The notes beneath the pieces were generated by a model. It was not told the DNA's origin and searched no databases. It worked only from the letters and a program-made list of their open reading frames with translations. Below, one piece after another: positions 26,721-36,545 of a DNA stretch of 64,000 nt. Position 1 is the first letter of the stretch. The number at the start of each line of letters is the position of its first letter. Source of the DNA: Acinetobacter corruptisaponis (GTDB lineage: Bacteria > Pseudomonadota > Gammaproteobacteria > Pseudomonadales > Moraxellaceae); contig NZ_CP125669.1 in the NCBI RefSeq assembly GCF_030053775.1, positions 1,483,962-1,547,961 on the forward strand, given 5' to 3'. The position numbers were made by a program, and so were the translations under genes.

Positions 26721-27038
26721 ATGTCTACATCATCAGATGCTCAGCAGACGACGGACTTAAATGCACAAACCGTTTCAGGGATTGCGCATCTTGCCCGTTT
26801 ATCCCTAGATGAAACGCAATCTGCTGAATATGCTCAAAGTTTAAATAAAATTCTTGGCATGATGGAAAGCTTGAAAAACATTAATACCGATGATGTTGAG
26901 CCTTTAAAAAGCCCATTTGACAATCCACAGCCTTTACGCGCCGATGTGGTGAGTGAAAGTAATCACCGTGATGAATATCAAGCGGTCGCCCCTGCAACAG
27001 AAGCAGGTCTGTACCTTGTACCTCGCGTAATTGAATAA
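26721..27038 (+). CDS. gatC: Asp-tRNA(Asn)/Glu-tRNA(Gln) amidotransferase subunit C
   Basis: 105 residues from the ATG at 26721 with TTAGG eight bases upstream; eleven more codons are open before it but have no ribosome site. Typical GatC features are [16 protein letters not shown], the hydrophobic [21 protein letters not shown] and the tail [14 protein letters not shown]. GatC is the small chaperone subunit that holds GatA to GatB in the complex that converts Glu-tRNA(Gln) to Gln-tRNA(Gln). gatA follows after 53 bases. Confidence 0.94.
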   Translation: MSTSSDAQQTTDLNAQTVSGIAHLARLSLDETQSAEYAQSLNKILGMMESLKNINTDDVEPLKSPFDNPQPLRADVVSESNHRDEYQAVAPATEAGLYLVPRVIE

Positions 27039-27091
27039 GATTTATTCGATTAGTCAATATTTTATATTTAGAATGTAAAGAAATTTTTCAT

Positions 27092-28570
27092 ATGACAGAT
27101 TTACATCGCTTATCAATCCGTGAACTTTCCGAGGGCTTAAAACAGGCCCAGTTTTCATCACGTGAATTGGCCGAACATTATTTAAAACGTATTGCCCATA
27201 TTGACCCAAAAGTAAAAAGTTATGTGACAGTCACCGCAGAACAGGCACTTGCTGAAGCTGATGCGGCTGATGCGGTGCTAAAGTCAGGCAATGCACATGC
27301 ACTAGCGGGTATTCCGCTGGCACATAAAGACATTTTCTGTACCCAAGGCATTAAAACCACTGCGGGTTCAAAAATGCTGGATAACTTCATTTCACCTTAT
27401 GATGCAACTGTGGTTGCCAAAGCCAAGGCTGCGGGTCTTGTGACTTTAGGCAAGGTGAACATGGACGAATTCGCCATGGGTTCAACCTCTGAAAACTCTT
27501 ACTTCGGTGCAACCTCCAACCCTTGGGCGCTTGATCGTGTTCCTGGGGGATCGTCTGGTGGTTCTGCTGCGGCTGTGGCTGCGGATTTAGCACCGATTGC
27601 GACAGGCACAGATACAGGCGGCTCTATTCGCCAGCCTGCCTCATTCTGCGGCTTAACAGGCTTAAAACCGACCTATGGTCGTGTGTCTCGCTTTGGTATG
27701 ATTGCCTATGCATCCTCTCTCGATCAAGGTGGTCCAATGGCACGTTCTGCGGAAGACTGCGCTTACCTGATGAATGTGATTGCGGGTCATGATGCCAAAG
27801 ACTCTACTTCGATCAATAAAGAAGTTGATGATTATGTTGCCAACTTAAATGGCACAGCAGTCAAAGGCTTACGCATTGGTATTCCAAAGCAATACTTCAA
27901 TGTTGCTGGTTTAGATGCGGATGTAAAAGCACGCGTTGAAGAATCATTGAAAAAGCTTGAGGAAATGGGCGCAACCTTGGTTGAGATTGATCTCAACATG
28001 ACTGAAGCCTATGTGCCGACTTATTACCTCATTGCTCCTGCGGAAGCATCTTCCAACCTGTCTCGTTACGATGGCGTTCGTTATGGCTATCGCTGTGAAA
28101 ATCCAAAAGACATTTTAGATCTTTATAAACGCTCACGCTCTGAGGGTTTTGGTGCGGAAGTGCAACGCCGTATCCTGATTGGGACTTACGCCCTTTCTGC
28201 GGGTTATTACGATGCCTATTATGTCAAGGCACAAAAAGTACGTCGTCTGATCCAGCAGGATTTTCTAAAAGCATTTGAAAATGTTGATGTGATTGCTGCA
28301 CCATCCGCACCAACCACGGCGTACAAAATCGGTGCCAACCTCAGCCCGACTGAAATGTATTTAGGCGATATCTATACGCTTGCGGTGAACCTGGCAGGTC
28401 TACCAGCGATCAACGCTCCTGTTGGTTTTGATCAAGACAGCTTGCCTGTGGGCTTACAGTTGATTGGTAACTATTGGTCAGAATCACAATTGCTTTCAAT
28501 TGTGCATCAATATCAACAACATACAGACTGGCACACCAAACGTGCGGCAATTGCTGAGGAGAATGCATAA
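27092..28570 (+). CDS. gatA: Asp-tRNA(Asn)/Glu-tRNA(Gln) amidotransferase subunit A
   Basis: 492 residues. The amidase-signature catalytic triad is visible: Lys in [10 protein letters not shown], and the two Ser in [33 protein letters not shown]. GatA frees ammonia from glutamine and passes it through a channel to GatB. The stop codon shares one base with the gatB start (TAATG), so the two are co-translated. Confidence 0.97.
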   Translation: MTDLHRLSIRELSEGLKQAQFSSRELAEHYLKRIAHIDPKVKSYVTVTAEQALAEADAADAVLKSGNAHALAGIPLAHKDIFCTQGIKTTAGSKMLDNFISPYDATVVAKAKAAGLVTLGKVNMDEFAMGSTSENSYFGATSNPWALDRVPGGSSGGSAAAVAADLAPIATGTDTGGSIRQPASFCGLTGLKPTYGRVSRFGMIAYASSLDQGGPMARSAEDCAYLMNVIAGHDAKDSTSINKEVDDYVANLNGTAVKGLRIGIPKQYFNVAGLDADVKARVEESLKKLEEMGATLVEIDLNMTEAYVPTYYLIAPAEASSNLSRYDGVRYGYRCENPKDILDLYKRSRSEGFGAEVQRRILIGTYALSAGYYDAYYVKAQKVRRLIQQDFLKAFENVDVIAAPSAPTTAYKIGANLSPTEMYLGDIYTLAVNLAGLPAINAPVGFDQDSLPVGLQLIGNYWSESQLLSIVHQYQQHTDWHTKRAAIAEENA

Positions 28571-30039
28571 TGGCTGAAGCTCAAAAGTTAAAGTTAATTG
28601 ACGGTTGGGAAGTCGTTATCGGGATTGAAATCCACACTCAGTTGGCGACAAAATCAAAAATCTTCTCAGGTTCATCGACTGAATTTGGTCAAGACCCAAA
28701 CACCCAAGCCAGCCTTGTTGATTTGGCAATGCCAGGTGTCTTGCCAGTATTAAATGCAGAAGTGGTTGATCTTGCGATTCGTTTTGGTTTGGGTATTGAT
28801 GCCTATATCGACCAAGCGTCTGTGTTTGCACGTAAGAACTACTTCTATCCTGACTCTCCGAAAGGCTACCAGATCAGCCAGATGGACAATCCAATTGTTG
28901 GCTTGGGTCATATCGACATCCAGCTCGAAGATGGCACAACCAAACGTATTGGCGTGACCCGTGCCCATCTTGAAGAAGATGCAGGTAAATCGGTCCATGA
29001 CCAATTCGAGGGCATGTCGGGTATCGACCTGAACCGTGCTGGCACGCCTTTACTTGAAATCGTGTCTGAACCTGATATGCGCTCGGTTGAAGAAGCGGTT
29101 GCCTATATCAAGGCGATTCACACGCTTGTGCGTTGGTTAGGTATTTCTGACGGCAACATGGCTGAAGGCTCATTCCGTGCCGACTGTAACGTGTCATTAC
29201 GTCGTCCAGGTCAACCTTTCGGTACTCGTTGCGAATTAAAAAACCTCAACTCATTCCGTTTCATTGAGCAAGCGATCAATGTTGAAATTGAACGCCAAAT
29301 GGACATTTTGGAAAGTGGCGGTTTGATTGACCAAGAAACTCGTTTATTTGACCCGAACAAAATGGAAACTCGCTCCATGCGTTCCAAGGAAGAAGCAAAC
29401 GACTATCGCTACTTCCCTGACCCTGACTTGTTGCCTGTGATCATTGCCGAGGCACAAATCAAAGCAGCTTGTGCAGCACTTCCAGAGTTGCCTGCGGCTC
29501 GTCGTGCTCGTTTCATCGCTGACTTCGCTGTGACTGAGTACGATGCACATGTATTGACGCTATCTCGTGAAATGGCTGATTTTTATGAAGCAGTTGTGGC
29601 TGCATCTGGCGGTGCTGCGCAAGGTAAAGTCTCTGCAAACTGGGTAATGGGTGAATTCTCAGGTGCCTTAAACAAGGCAGGTCTGGAATTGGCAGACTCC
29701 CCTGTTTCTGCTGAGCAGTTGGGCGGCATGATTGCACGTATTGTGGATAACACCATTAACGGTAAAATTGCTAAGCAAGTGTTTGGCTTTATGTGGGAAG
29801 CAGAAGGAAAATCTGCCGATGACATCATTGCTGAAAAAGGCTTAAAGCAAGAAACCGATACAGGTGCGATTGAAGCGATTATCAAAGAAGTGCTTGCAGC
29901 CAATGAAAAAATGGTTGAAGAGTACAAGTCTGGTAAAGAAAAAGCCTTTAATGGTCTGGTTGGTCAAGTCATGAAAGCTGCAAAAGGTAAAGCCAATCCT
30001 GCTCAAGTCAACGAGTTGATGAAGAAATTGATTAGTTAA
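28570..30039 (+). CDS. gatB: Asp-tRNA(Asn)/Glu-tRNA(Gln) amidotransferase subunit B
   Basis: 489 residues. The cradle domain has [21 protein letters not shown], the [14 protein letters not shown] and [11 protein letters not shown] motifs, and [14 protein letters not shown]. The helical and YqeY-like tail domain runs to the C-terminal [16 protein letters not shown]. GatB binds the mischarged tRNA, phosphorylates the glutamate or aspartate side chain and amidates it. A terminator 32 bases later ends the gatCAB operon. Confidence 0.97.
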   Translation: MAEAQKLKLIDGWEVVIGIEIHTQLATKSKIFSGSSTEFGQDPNTQASLVDLAMPGVLPVLNAEVVDLAIRFGLGIDAYIDQASVFARKNYFYPDSPKGYQISQMDNPIVGLGHIDIQLEDGTTKRIGVTRAHLEEDAGKSVHDQFEGMSGIDLNRAGTPLLEIVSEPDMRSVEEAVAYIKAIHTLVRWLGISDGNMAEGSFRADCNVSLRRPGQPFGTRCELKNLNSFRFIEQAINVEIERQMDILESGGLIDQETRLFDPNKMETRSMRSKEEANDYRYFPDPDLLPVIIAEAQIKAACAALPELPAARRARFIADFAVTEYDAHVLTLSREMADFYEAVVAASGGAAQGKVSANWVMGEFSGALNKAGLELADSPVSAEQLGGMIARIVDNTINGKIAKQVFGFMWEAEGKSADDIIAEKGLKQETDTGAIEAIIKEVLAANEKMVEEYKSGKEKAFNGLVGQVMKAAKGKANPAQVNELMKKLIS

Positions 30040-30070
30040 CTTATTAGCCAATTTATTGATTTCATGCTAT

Positions 30071-30101
30071 AAAACCTCGTATTAATACGGGGTTTTATTT
30101 T
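30071..30101 (+). terminator. Terminator of gatCAB
   Basis: AAAACCTCGTA-TTAA-TACGGGGTTTT (11 pairs, one G-T) followed by ATTTTG. Confidence 0.85.
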
Positions 30102-30110
30102 GAGAAAATA

Positions 30111-30920
30111 ATGGCTTTAAAAACAATATTCAATGTAAGTGAAGAAAAAACAGCTAAACTTGCTGTATTGATTGATGCAGATAATGCCTCAGCAAAAGAC
30201 ATTAAAAATATTTTAGATGAGTTAACGAAATACGGTGAAGCCACTGTAAAAAGGATTTATGGAAATTTTGTTAATCAAAATGGGAGCTGGAAACAAGCTA
30301 TTAATGATTTAGCGATCAAGCCAATGCAACAATTTGCCTATACCACAGGAAAAAATGCCACTGATGGTTTTATGATTATTGATGCAATGGATTTACTCTA
30401 TACCAATCGTTTTGATGGCTTTGCACTCGTTTCCAGTGATAGCGATTTTACTGCTTTAGCCATTCGCATTAAAGAGCAAGGTGCCACAGTTTACGGTTTT
30501 GGAAAAATGCAAACTCCCGAAGCTTTTAGAAATGCTTGCTCACATTTCACTTATGTGGAAAATTTAAGAGATGATGAGGAGATTGCAGTAATCTCCCAGC
30601 AGAATAAACCACAAACAAATATTAAAATCACAGACAAAGAAATTGAAAAATTAGAAAAGACTCCTGTCATAGCATCTAGCCCCCATCCTGAATTGCCATT
30701 GTCCACAATCAAACAAATTTTTGATAATCAAGACACGGAATGGATTACTGTTGCCTCTTTAGGTTCTCAATGGAAATTATTACAAAATGATTTTGATACA
30801 AGAACATACGGATTTAAACGCCTGAATGATCTAGTTAAAGGTTTCCCTGAAATATTTGATTACGATGAGCGTATGCTGGAAAATGGGCATAAACATTTAT
30901 ATATAAAATTAAAATCTTAA
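30111..30920 (+). CDS. NYN-domain putative RNase with C-terminal OST-HTH domain
   Basis: 269 residues. Residues about 15-160 form a NYN (PIN-like, LabA/DUF88) domain: the acidic VLIDADNAS, the ATDGFMIIDAMDLLY segment and VSSDSDFTALAIRIKEQG supply the metal-binding aspartates of a nuclease. Residues about 195-268 resemble an OST-HTH/LOTUS winged helix (LSTIKQIFDNQDTEWITVASLGSQWKLL... YGFKRLNDLVKGFPEIFDY), which binds RNA or G-quadruplexes. Family members are likely single-strand endoribonucleases. Its start lies only about 10 bases past the gatB terminator. The target is unknown. Confidence 0.85.
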   Translation: MALKTIFNVSEEKTAKLAVLIDADNASAKDIKNILDELTKYGEATVKRIYGNFVNQNGSWKQAINDLAIKPMQQFAYTTGKNATDGFMIIDAMDLLYTNRFDGFALVSSDSDFTALAIRIKEQGATVYGFGKMQTPEAFRNACSHFTYVENLRDDEEIAVISQQNKPQTNIKITDKEIEKLEKTPVIASSPHPELPLSTIKQIFDNQDTEWITVASLGSQWKLLQNDFDTRTYGFKRLNDLVKGFPEIFDYDERMLENGHKHLYIKLKS

Positions 30921-30954
30921 ACTTATAAGGGTTTAGACTTTATAATCTACACCC

Positions 30955-31361
30955 TTAATCTATAAAAATACTTGGTAAAACCACTTTTAACTCAGCAAAT
31001 TTGTAATCCTGAATATTTCGAGTGACAATCATCGTACAGCCAAAACTTAAAGCAGCAAAATATTGGATAATATCTTCAAAATCAGTAAATTTAGAATCTA
31101 AAGCTTTGCTAATACCCATATGATCAACAGGAATAATGACTAAAAATTTTAAAAGTTGTCGGATACAAAACGAGCTGTCTCATCGCCGCCCAATTTACGC
31201 AAAATATAATAAATATTGGCAACACTATTCGATGAAATACAGCCTGTAAAAATCCCACTTTCACATAAAGCCAAAACCTGTTGACTTGCTTCAACAAAAG
31301 GCTGACGGGCTAGAGCAACATCCAAAATCACATCAGAATCAATAAAAATACGCTCACTCAT
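30955..31361 (-). pseudogene. PIN-domain toxin (VapC-like), frameshifted
   Basis: The first frame (31361 down to 31149) encodes MSERIFIDSDVILDVALARQPF through RKLGGDETARFVSDNF and stops. The missing half of the PIN fold continues in another frame: RQLLKFLVIIPVDHMG, SKFTDFEDIIQYFAALS and MIVTRNIQDYKFAELKV, ending at 30955. Joining them gives a normal protein of about 135 residues with the PIN acidic residues (IDSDVILD, TDFEDIIQ). A net loss of one base near 31161-31170 explains the break. The gene start overlaps the antitoxin stop (ATGA at 31358-31361). Without correction of the frame the ribonuclease would be inactive. Confidence 0.85.
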
Positions 31362-31608
31362 AGATGCTTTTCCAAACGTGCATCTGCGAGTAATTCTTTA
31401 TAATCCTGCCCATTATCCTGTGCTGCAAACATTCCTGTTAAATACTCAGTAATAGGAGCTTGAATCTCATTCACTCTGTTTGATTGTGCTGAAATACGAT
31501 CCAAATAAGCTTCAACTAAACTGGAAGCACTTTGCTGGTGTTGCTGTGCATAATTCTTTGCTCGTTCAATCACATTTTTATCAATAGACAAGTCAGTTTT
31601 GCTTGCAT
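31358..31608 (-). pseudogene. Antitoxin of the PIN pair (DUF6364-like), 5' frameshift
   Basis: Most of the chain is open from 31591: SIDKNVIERAKNYAQQHQQS and SSLVEAYLDRISAQS, typical of the ribbon-helix-helix antitoxins partnered with PIN toxins. The natural ATG with a good GGGGTGAGG site is at 31606-31608 and reads MQAKLT, but then runs in a different frame and stops after 12 codons. The sequence ACTTGTCT where the family has ACT-TTG-TCT suggests one T was lost. Translation would then need the TTG at 31591, which lacks a close ribosome site. With the toxin also shifted, the module looks decayed. Confidence 0.75.
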
Positions 31609-31774
31609 AACCTCACCCCTATACGTATTATTTTTTAGCAAATCATTTTCATTGATGAAGAAAAGTGAATTGATTATTCCCCTCTTGACACGCCCAACTT
31701 ATTCCAAATCTCAAGTGTTAAAAAGACATCAACAAAATTCCAGAAATATAAGCATTCTTTTTGTACCACGGCAG

Positions 31775-31975
31775 CTATCTAATTACCGGCTCATCTCTGT
31801 AAGTTTCAGCTATTAAAACTTTGGCCTGTTTACAGAATTGATCTTGCTCAGTTTGGCTGAGTTGCACTTTTTTAAATTCCAGAATCTGTAAAGGGGCAGC
31901 AAAAGCCGAGGTCGCCAGACAGCCCAAAATCCCTGCAAGCATGACATAGCCAAATATCATTTTATTTTTAACCAT
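31775..31975 (-). CDS. Small exported protein of unknown function, 66 aa
   Basis: 66 residues starting MVKNKMIFGYVMLAGILGCLATSAFAAP: a basic start, a hydrophobic core and an AFA-A cleavage site make a clear signal peptide, leaving about 40 mature residues (PLQILEFKKVQLSQTEQDQF). AAGGA lies 7 bases before the ATG. The mature part has a single Cys and no recognised domain. The motif TEQDQFCKQAKVL suggests an amphipathic helix. I do not recognise the family; it may also be the remainder of a longer secreted protein. Confidence 0.6.
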   Translation of the reverse strand: MVKNKMIFGYVMLAGILGCLATSAFAAPLQILEFKKVQLSQTEQDQFCKQAKVLIAETYRDEPVIR

Positions 31976-32099
31976 CGGATTTCCTTAGGTTATTTCTATA
32001 TAATCAAGGAATCATTTAATAATTTCTTCAATTTGATCTGGTTACCATTGAAATATCTGATTTCACTTGACTATCAAACTTTTAGAAACATATATAACA

Positions 32100-33104
32100 T
32101 CAATTGTTGATCGGAACTTTATATACAATAGCGAGTCGTTTAGTTTTATCACCAACAGCAAACATTACTAAAAGTTGCTTATGCAATATATCAATAGCTA
32201 ATCCCTCAGGCTCCCAATGCCCCTCTCTCCCATAAGATAAACGATCATATTTTCCTAAAGTCAACTGATCCAGCTTTTGTATTAATTTTCCATCTATAGA
32301 ATAAACATATAAACGCTTATTATCGGAATTCTGATCTCCAACTCCACCACTTAACAAATAGATATATTTTCCATCCGAAGTCATGGCTTGAAATGCATAT
32401 TTATTTTTGATTAAATCAGAGTCAATTGACCACTCATATAAATAAGACTGACTTAGATCCGTACCATTTTCTAATTTAACCTTAGTTAAATCAAAAACTC
32501 GCATTACCTCTTGTTTATTTTTACGTGAGCGTACAATTAGATATCTAGCATCTGGGGTAATCACAGGCATTGTATAGCCACTTTTTTTATAATTTTTATC
32601 AAATAATTGCACAGTTCTTACATTTTTAGGCTCCCCATTTGGAGAATAATTAAAGCCAATAATTTTCCAGCTTGCATCTGTGATACTTGCTCCTGCTGAT
32701 GCCCAAATTAAACCATTTCGAGGGTCAACCGTGATTCCCTGATGCCCAATAATATCTGTTGGCGATTGATTATCCTGAGCAGTGATCTGTGCTGGACTTA
32801 AAGAGTTAAAATTAAAACGATTAACCACCCCTCGATTAGGCTGACCAACAACATGTAAGGAATATAATAATCCTTTAGTTGAATCTACAGCTATCCCTTG
32901 TACAACATTATTCTTACCTTTTCCCTTGCGAATCAAGGTGACAATATTCATATCTGAAACCTTGCCGACCTTATTATTTACTGCAATATCCTGCTGTAAC
33001 ACTCCTGCATCCAATGGAAATGACGGAGTGGTCTTTGCCTGAAGTGGTGTAATACTCAAAGGAATAAGCACTAACCATAATATTTGATAAAATTTAGATT
33101 TCAT
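32100..33104 (-). CDS. Exported beta-propeller-like protein of unknown function
   Basis: 334 residues with a signal peptide (KFYQILWLVLIPLSITPLQA, cut before KTTPS). The mature chain shows repeated short motifs of the type VQGIAVDSTKGLLYSLHV, HQGITVDPRNGLIWASAG, MPVITPDARYLIVRSR, AMTSDGKYIYLLSGG and EPEGLAIDILHKQLLVMF. These are blades of a beta-propeller resembling the TagC/phage P68 receptor-binding fold. It is likely periplasmic or surface-linked. It precedes no enzyme that would give it a role, and lies near another exported protein (DUF1176) on the same strand. Confidence 0.65.
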   Translation of the reverse strand: MKSKFYQILWLVLIPLSITPLQAKTTPSFPLDAGVLQQDIAVNNKVGKVSDMNIVTLIRKGKGKNNVVQGIAVDSTKGLLYSLHVVGQPNRGVVNRFNFNSLSPAQITAQDNQSPTDIIGHQGITVDPRNGLIWASAGASITDASWKIIGFNYSPNGEPKNVRTVQLFDKNYKKSGYTMPVITPDARYLIVRSRKNKQEVMRVFDLTKVKLENGTDLSQSYLYEWSIDSDLIKNKYAFQAMTSDGKYIYLLSGGVGDQNSDNKRLYVYSIDGKLIQKLDQLTLGKYDRLSYGREGHWEPEGLAIDILHKQLLVMFAVGDKTKRLAIVYKVPINN

Positions 33105-33188
33105 TAAAAATTCCCGTTCAATTTAACTTTCATTTATCATAATCAATATGGGCATATCTTGATGCACCAATATACACACCACATACAA

Positions 33189-34256
33189 TTACTTAACTAC
33201 ACTTTCAATCAAATCCAGCTCCCAAACCCCACCTGCCGCCAAGCCCTTGCACATGCCTGTCCACATATCTTTGGTATGTACAAATTTCTGCCCATCCCAA
33301 ACCCATTCAGCACTTGACCAGCAGTCTCCAATTCCCCGTCCTTTTTGTGAGCTACTGATTATCCCATCCCCAAAATCGGAGGCATGTTCAGTCACAAAGA
33401 TTGCTTTTCCTGTTAAAGACTCATCCAGCACCCACGCTCCATATCCCTCGTTATATGCTCCTCGCCAGCACAGAGTCGTTGCCAATACTTTTTTATTGCT
33501 TAATTTGTAGAGTTCAATCGACTGAGGTTTTACGCCATCACTGCTATAAACTCCCTCACAAAAACCATCTTGTTTGGGTGTAGGTTGTGCTGCCATCAAT
33601 GATTTATACACGGACTGATACTGCTTGCTGTTGGGCTGCAAAGTTAGATAAGGTTTGCTGGCTGTTTTAACCTGTTTTACCACCAATTTCGGTTGGGCCG
33701 CCAACACTTTAGCTTCGCTCATTTTTCCCTTTTTGACCAATGCCCCTGTGGTTCCAACACGTTTCTGAAAATCATCCATTTTCAATAATGCAGCAGTCAT
33801 ACCTGCATCCGAAATATTCCATTGCAATCGATTGTTTTTAAATATGATGTCTGCTTTATCTCTGGCCTGTTGCAACAATCCATAGACCTGTGCCGTAGTT
33901 AATTTGCCCATGAGTGGAAATTCAGTGCCATCGACCGAGACAGGCCCTAAATCTTTGCCATTGACATAAAAATGAATATTTTTAAGCTGAGTTTTGGGAA
34001 TTGATGGTTCGGTAAATCCATCCCCCAAAGCAAACTCGCCTGTGACTTGCTGAGCTTTGCCCGCCTGACGTGTCAATAAGATTGATGCTGGATAATCATC
34101 ACTGGATTCATTGTGATAGCCCGCAGCTCGGCAGGTTCCCGTATTACTACAGTATATTTCCCAGTCCTGATGGCTAAAGGAAATACCCTTGATTTCCTGG
34201 GCAAAAGCCATAGAACTCATGGCGAGTAAATAGCATATTGGCAGTATTGTTTTCAT
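33189..34256 (-). CDS. DUF1176 exported protein
   Basis: 355 residues from the ATG at 34256 (MKTILPICYLLAMSSMAFAQ), which is a clear signal peptide; the frame extends seven codons further. The DUF1176 pattern is present: FSHQDWEIYCSNTGTCRAAGY near the N-terminus, PASILLTRQAG, and the C-terminal GIGDCWSSAEWVWDGQKFVHT. Several paired Cys suggest disulfides in the periplasm. Function is unknown for the family. It stands alone with about 85 bp to the next gene. Confidence 0.85.
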   Translation of the reverse strand: MKTILPICYLLAMSSMAFAQEIKGISFSHQDWEIYCSNTGTCRAAGYHNESSDDYPASILLTRQAGKAQQVTGEFALGDGFTEPSIPKTQLKNIHFYVNGKDLGPVSVDGTEFPLMGKLTTAQVYGLLQQARDKADIIFKNNRLQWNISDAGMTAALLKMDDFQKRVGTTGALVKKGKMSEAKVLAAQPKLVVKQVKTASKPYLTLQPNSKQYQSVYKSLMAAQPTPKQDGFCEGVYSSDGVKPQSIELYKLSNKKVLATTLCWRGAYNEGYGAWVLDESLTGKAIFVTEHASDFGDGIISSSQKGRGIGDCWSSAEWVWDGQKFVHTKDMWTGMCKGLAAGGVWELDLIESVVK

Positions 34257-34444
34257 GGCGTTTATTTCCCTATTCAATCTATTTATTAATGCCGCTTCAA
34301 AATTTTAAATATTCTAAACAGTTTGTTACTTATGTTCTTGTATGAGAGCGTATGTTAATTTTAGGGAAATTAAAGTCACGCTGGACAAATCTCAGCAGCA
34401 TCTGGCTGGAACAATTTTAAACTTCTATCATTTTACCCATTAAA

Positions 34445-35350
34445 TCATGCGGTTTGAGATTTTTGGCTTTCCTTGAGCAAATTCAGGAAATGTTCTATGC
34501 GGATACTGTTTTCCTTGGTTCGGTAAATCGCATAAATCGGGGCAATACAGGGTTTTTTCGCTTCCAGTGTTCGATAGACAATCTGCTTATTCCAGAAGTC
34601 CTGAATAGAGTCAGGTACGATTGAAAGCCCAATGCCAGCCGCAATCAGATTGAGACTTGAGGTTAAACGCGGTGCCTCTTGCACAATGTTGGGATTAAAA
34701 CCCGCCTGATAGCAATTTGCCAGAATATTATCAAACAGGTCCTGTCCTGCTAATCGTCGGTAGAGTACAAACTCATAAGGTTCCAAATCTACCAGACGGA
34801 TTGCGCCCTCCCGACTCACCAATGGATGATTATTGGGCAGGGCTACAATCAGGGGTTCATCCAGCACATGCAGACTTTCTACTTCGGCATGAATGGGTGC
34901 GGGTTTGCGTAAAAACACAATGTCCAGTTTTTCATTAATCACTGCATCGGTTAATGCACTGCTGCTATCCTCTTCCAGATGAATGGCAACGGCTGGAAAT
35001 TGTTCACGGAACTGACGTAACACCGCAGGTAGAAATGGATGCAGACCTGCCGAGTTGGTAAAACCAATATTGAGTTGACCCTCCAAACCTTGTGCAATAT
35101 TTTTCACCCTTTTTGGTATTGACTGGGCATGGGCCAGAATGGTGATCGCTTCCTGATATAGTACCTTGCCCGCTTCTGTTACCTCAACCCCACGTGGCAA
35201 GCGTTTCAGTAAAGTGGTGTCCAGCTCCTCTTCCAGACTTTTAATCAGTCGGGTTAGTGGCGGTTGCTGCATGTGTAAGCGAACAGCAGCCCTAGAAATA
35301 TTACTTTCCTCAACCACTGCAATGAAAGCATTCAGCTTATGGATGTCCAT
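34445..35350 (-). CDS. LysR-family transcriptional regulator
   Basis: 301 residues. The N-terminal winged helix-turn-helix (residues 1-60) reads MDIHKLNAFIAVVEESNISRAAVRLHMQQPPLTRLIKSLEEEL. A linker helix and the periplasmic-binding-like effector domain follow (LNIGFTNSAGLHPFLPAVLRQFREQFP). It is divergent from a two-gene chromate transporter with 83 bp between them, the standard LysR arrangement, so it most likely controls that operon. The effector could be chromate, sulfate or another oxyanion. It is related to BenM/CatM-type regulators in its N-terminal sequence. Confidence 0.88.
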   Translation of the reverse strand: MDIHKLNAFIAVVEESNISRAAVRLHMQQPPLTRLIKSLEEELDTTLLKRLPRGVEVTEAGKVLYQEAITILAHAQSIPKRVKNIAQGLEGQLNIGFTNSAGLHPFLPAVLRQFREQFPAVAIHLEEDSSSALTDAVINEKLDIVFLRKPAPIHAEVESLHVLDEPLIVALPNNHPLVSREGAIRLVDLEPYEFVLYRRLAGQDLFDNILANCYQAGFNPNIVQEAPRLTSSLNLIAAGIGLSIVPDSIQDFWNKQIVYRTLEAKKPCIAPIYAIYRTKENSIRIEHFLNLLKESQKSQTA

Positions 35351-35372
35351 TTCATATACTCAAAAAGTATGG

Positions 35373-35409
35373 TTTATGCAGAAAATAGCATTTGTGAATA
35401 TAGCATAAA
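35373..35409. promoter_or_regulatory. Possible LysR operator in the divergent promoter region
   Basis: TTTATGC at 35373-35379 is mirrored by GCATAAA at 35403-35409, with two more partial TAGCAT copies (ATAGCAT) between and after. The spacing and position, midway between the LysR gene and the chromate operon, suit a regulator dimer or tetramer. Confidence 0.4.
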
Positions 35410-35433
35410 TCTTCCATGCTATTTCCAGAATAG

Positions 35434-36027
35434 ATGAAAAGTCAGGTAAATCCAATTAAAGTCCAAACCCTATCAATAGAGCGTGAACCATTCGCAAATA
35501 CTCCTGATTGCAAGGCACTTTTTATGGGTTTTATGAAGTTGGGCTTGATGGGTTTTGGTGGTGTTCTACCATTGGCACACCGCATTATTGTTGAAGAGCA
35601 TAAATGGCTGGATGAAAGTCAATTTACCGACCTGCTGGGCGTGTGTCAGTTATTGCCTGGGGGTAACATCATCAATATGTCGGTTGCGATTGGCATGGAG
35701 TTTCAAGGCATAAAAGGTGCGATCAGCTCGGTACTTGGTTTGATCTCGGCACCCACTGCAATCGTGTTGATCCTCTATCAGGTGTACGAATACTTCCAAT
35801 ATTTACCTGCGGTCAAGCATATGATTCAGGGGCTGGCAGCCGCAGCAGCAGGGTTGTTGTTTGCGACTGGCCTTAAAATGCTCAGGCCAATTTTAAAAAG
35901 CTATTTGACCTTTTTTACCATTCTACTGACCTTTGTATTTATGCTCTGGATCAAGCTTCCACTGGCACTGACCTTATTTATTTTGCTTGCAATGAACATG
36001 CTGGTATTGGGAGTGAAAAAGTCATGA
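35434..36027 (+). CDS. chrA: Chromate transporter, N-terminal-type subunit
   Basis: 197 residues with about six helices. The CHR-domain signature is present: FMKLGLMGFGGVLPLAHRIIVEEHKWLD, then LLGVCQLLPGGNIINMSVAIGMEFQGIKG. This is the first half of a two-subunit (short-chain) ChrA, in which two small proteins with inverted topology replace one 400-residue transporter. The pair exports chromate through the inner membrane. Its stop overlaps the next start by four bases (ATGA), so they are co-translated. No good ribosome site is seen before the ATG. Confidence 0.86.
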   Translation: MKSQVNPIKVQTLSIEREPFANTPDCKALFMGFMKLGLMGFGGVLPLAHRIIVEEHKWLDESQFTDLLGVCQLLPGGNIINMSVAIGMEFQGIKGAISSVLGLISAPTAIVLILYQVYEYFQYLPAVKHMIQGLAAAAAGLLFATGLKMLRPILKSYLTFFTILLTFVFMLWIKLPLALTLFILLAMNMLVLGVKKS

Positions 36028-36539
36028 TTTTGCTGTTACTTGCCATCGTATTTACCCAATTGTCATTGCTCGCTTTCGGAGGTGGCAATGCCATTCTTCC
36101 TGAAATGCAACATAAAGTGGTGACAGTTCACCATTGGATGACGGCGGAACAGTTTAGCTCACTGTTTGCCATGGCACAGGCTGCACCTGGACCAAACATG
36201 ATGATCGTGCCTTTGGTTGGATGGCATGTGGCAGGTACAGCAGGTTTGCTGGTCACCTCACTCGCCAAGTTTGGCCCCTCTTCCATCATTACGATTTATG
36301 CACTCAAATTTTGGCAGCGTTTTAAGGCACATCCTTTACGGGCACGTTTTGAGAAAGCCCTTAAACCAATTACTGTCGGTTTGGTTCTGGTCAGTGCATG
36401 GCTGATTGCAGATGCCTCCGCACAAAACCTGCTACTGGTGATGATCGTAATTGTGACTGCGATTCTTGGGATGTTTAAAAAAGTTCATCCGCTCTGGGTT
36501 ATGGTATTAGGTGCTGGACTTGGGATGTGCTTACTGTAA
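36024..36539 (+). CDS. chrA: Chromate transporter, C-terminal-type subunit
   Basis: 171 residues. It carries the second CHR domain: QLSLLAFGGGNAILPEMQHKVV, HHWMTAEQFSSLFAMAQAAPGPNMMIVPLVGWHVAG. It starts inside the end of the preceding subunit, which suggests a fixed 1:1 heterodimer. A terminator follows 7 bases after the stop. Some homologous pairs transport oxyanions other than chromate, so chromate is the family default rather than something proven here. Confidence 0.86.
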   Translation: MILLLLAIVFTQLSLLAFGGGNAILPEMQHKVVTVHHWMTAEQFSSLFAMAQAAPGPNMMIVPLVGWHVAGTAGLLVTSLAKFGPSSIITIYALKFWQRFKAHPLRARFEKALKPITVGLVLVSAWLIADASAQNLLLVMIVIVTAILGMFKKVHPLWVMVLGAGLGMCLL

Positions 36540-36545
36540 GTGATA

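Noticed and set aside
31149..31591. An intact PIN toxin-antitoxin pair
   Set aside because: The toxin stops after 70 residues with its second half in another frame, and the antitoxin start is out of frame with its body.
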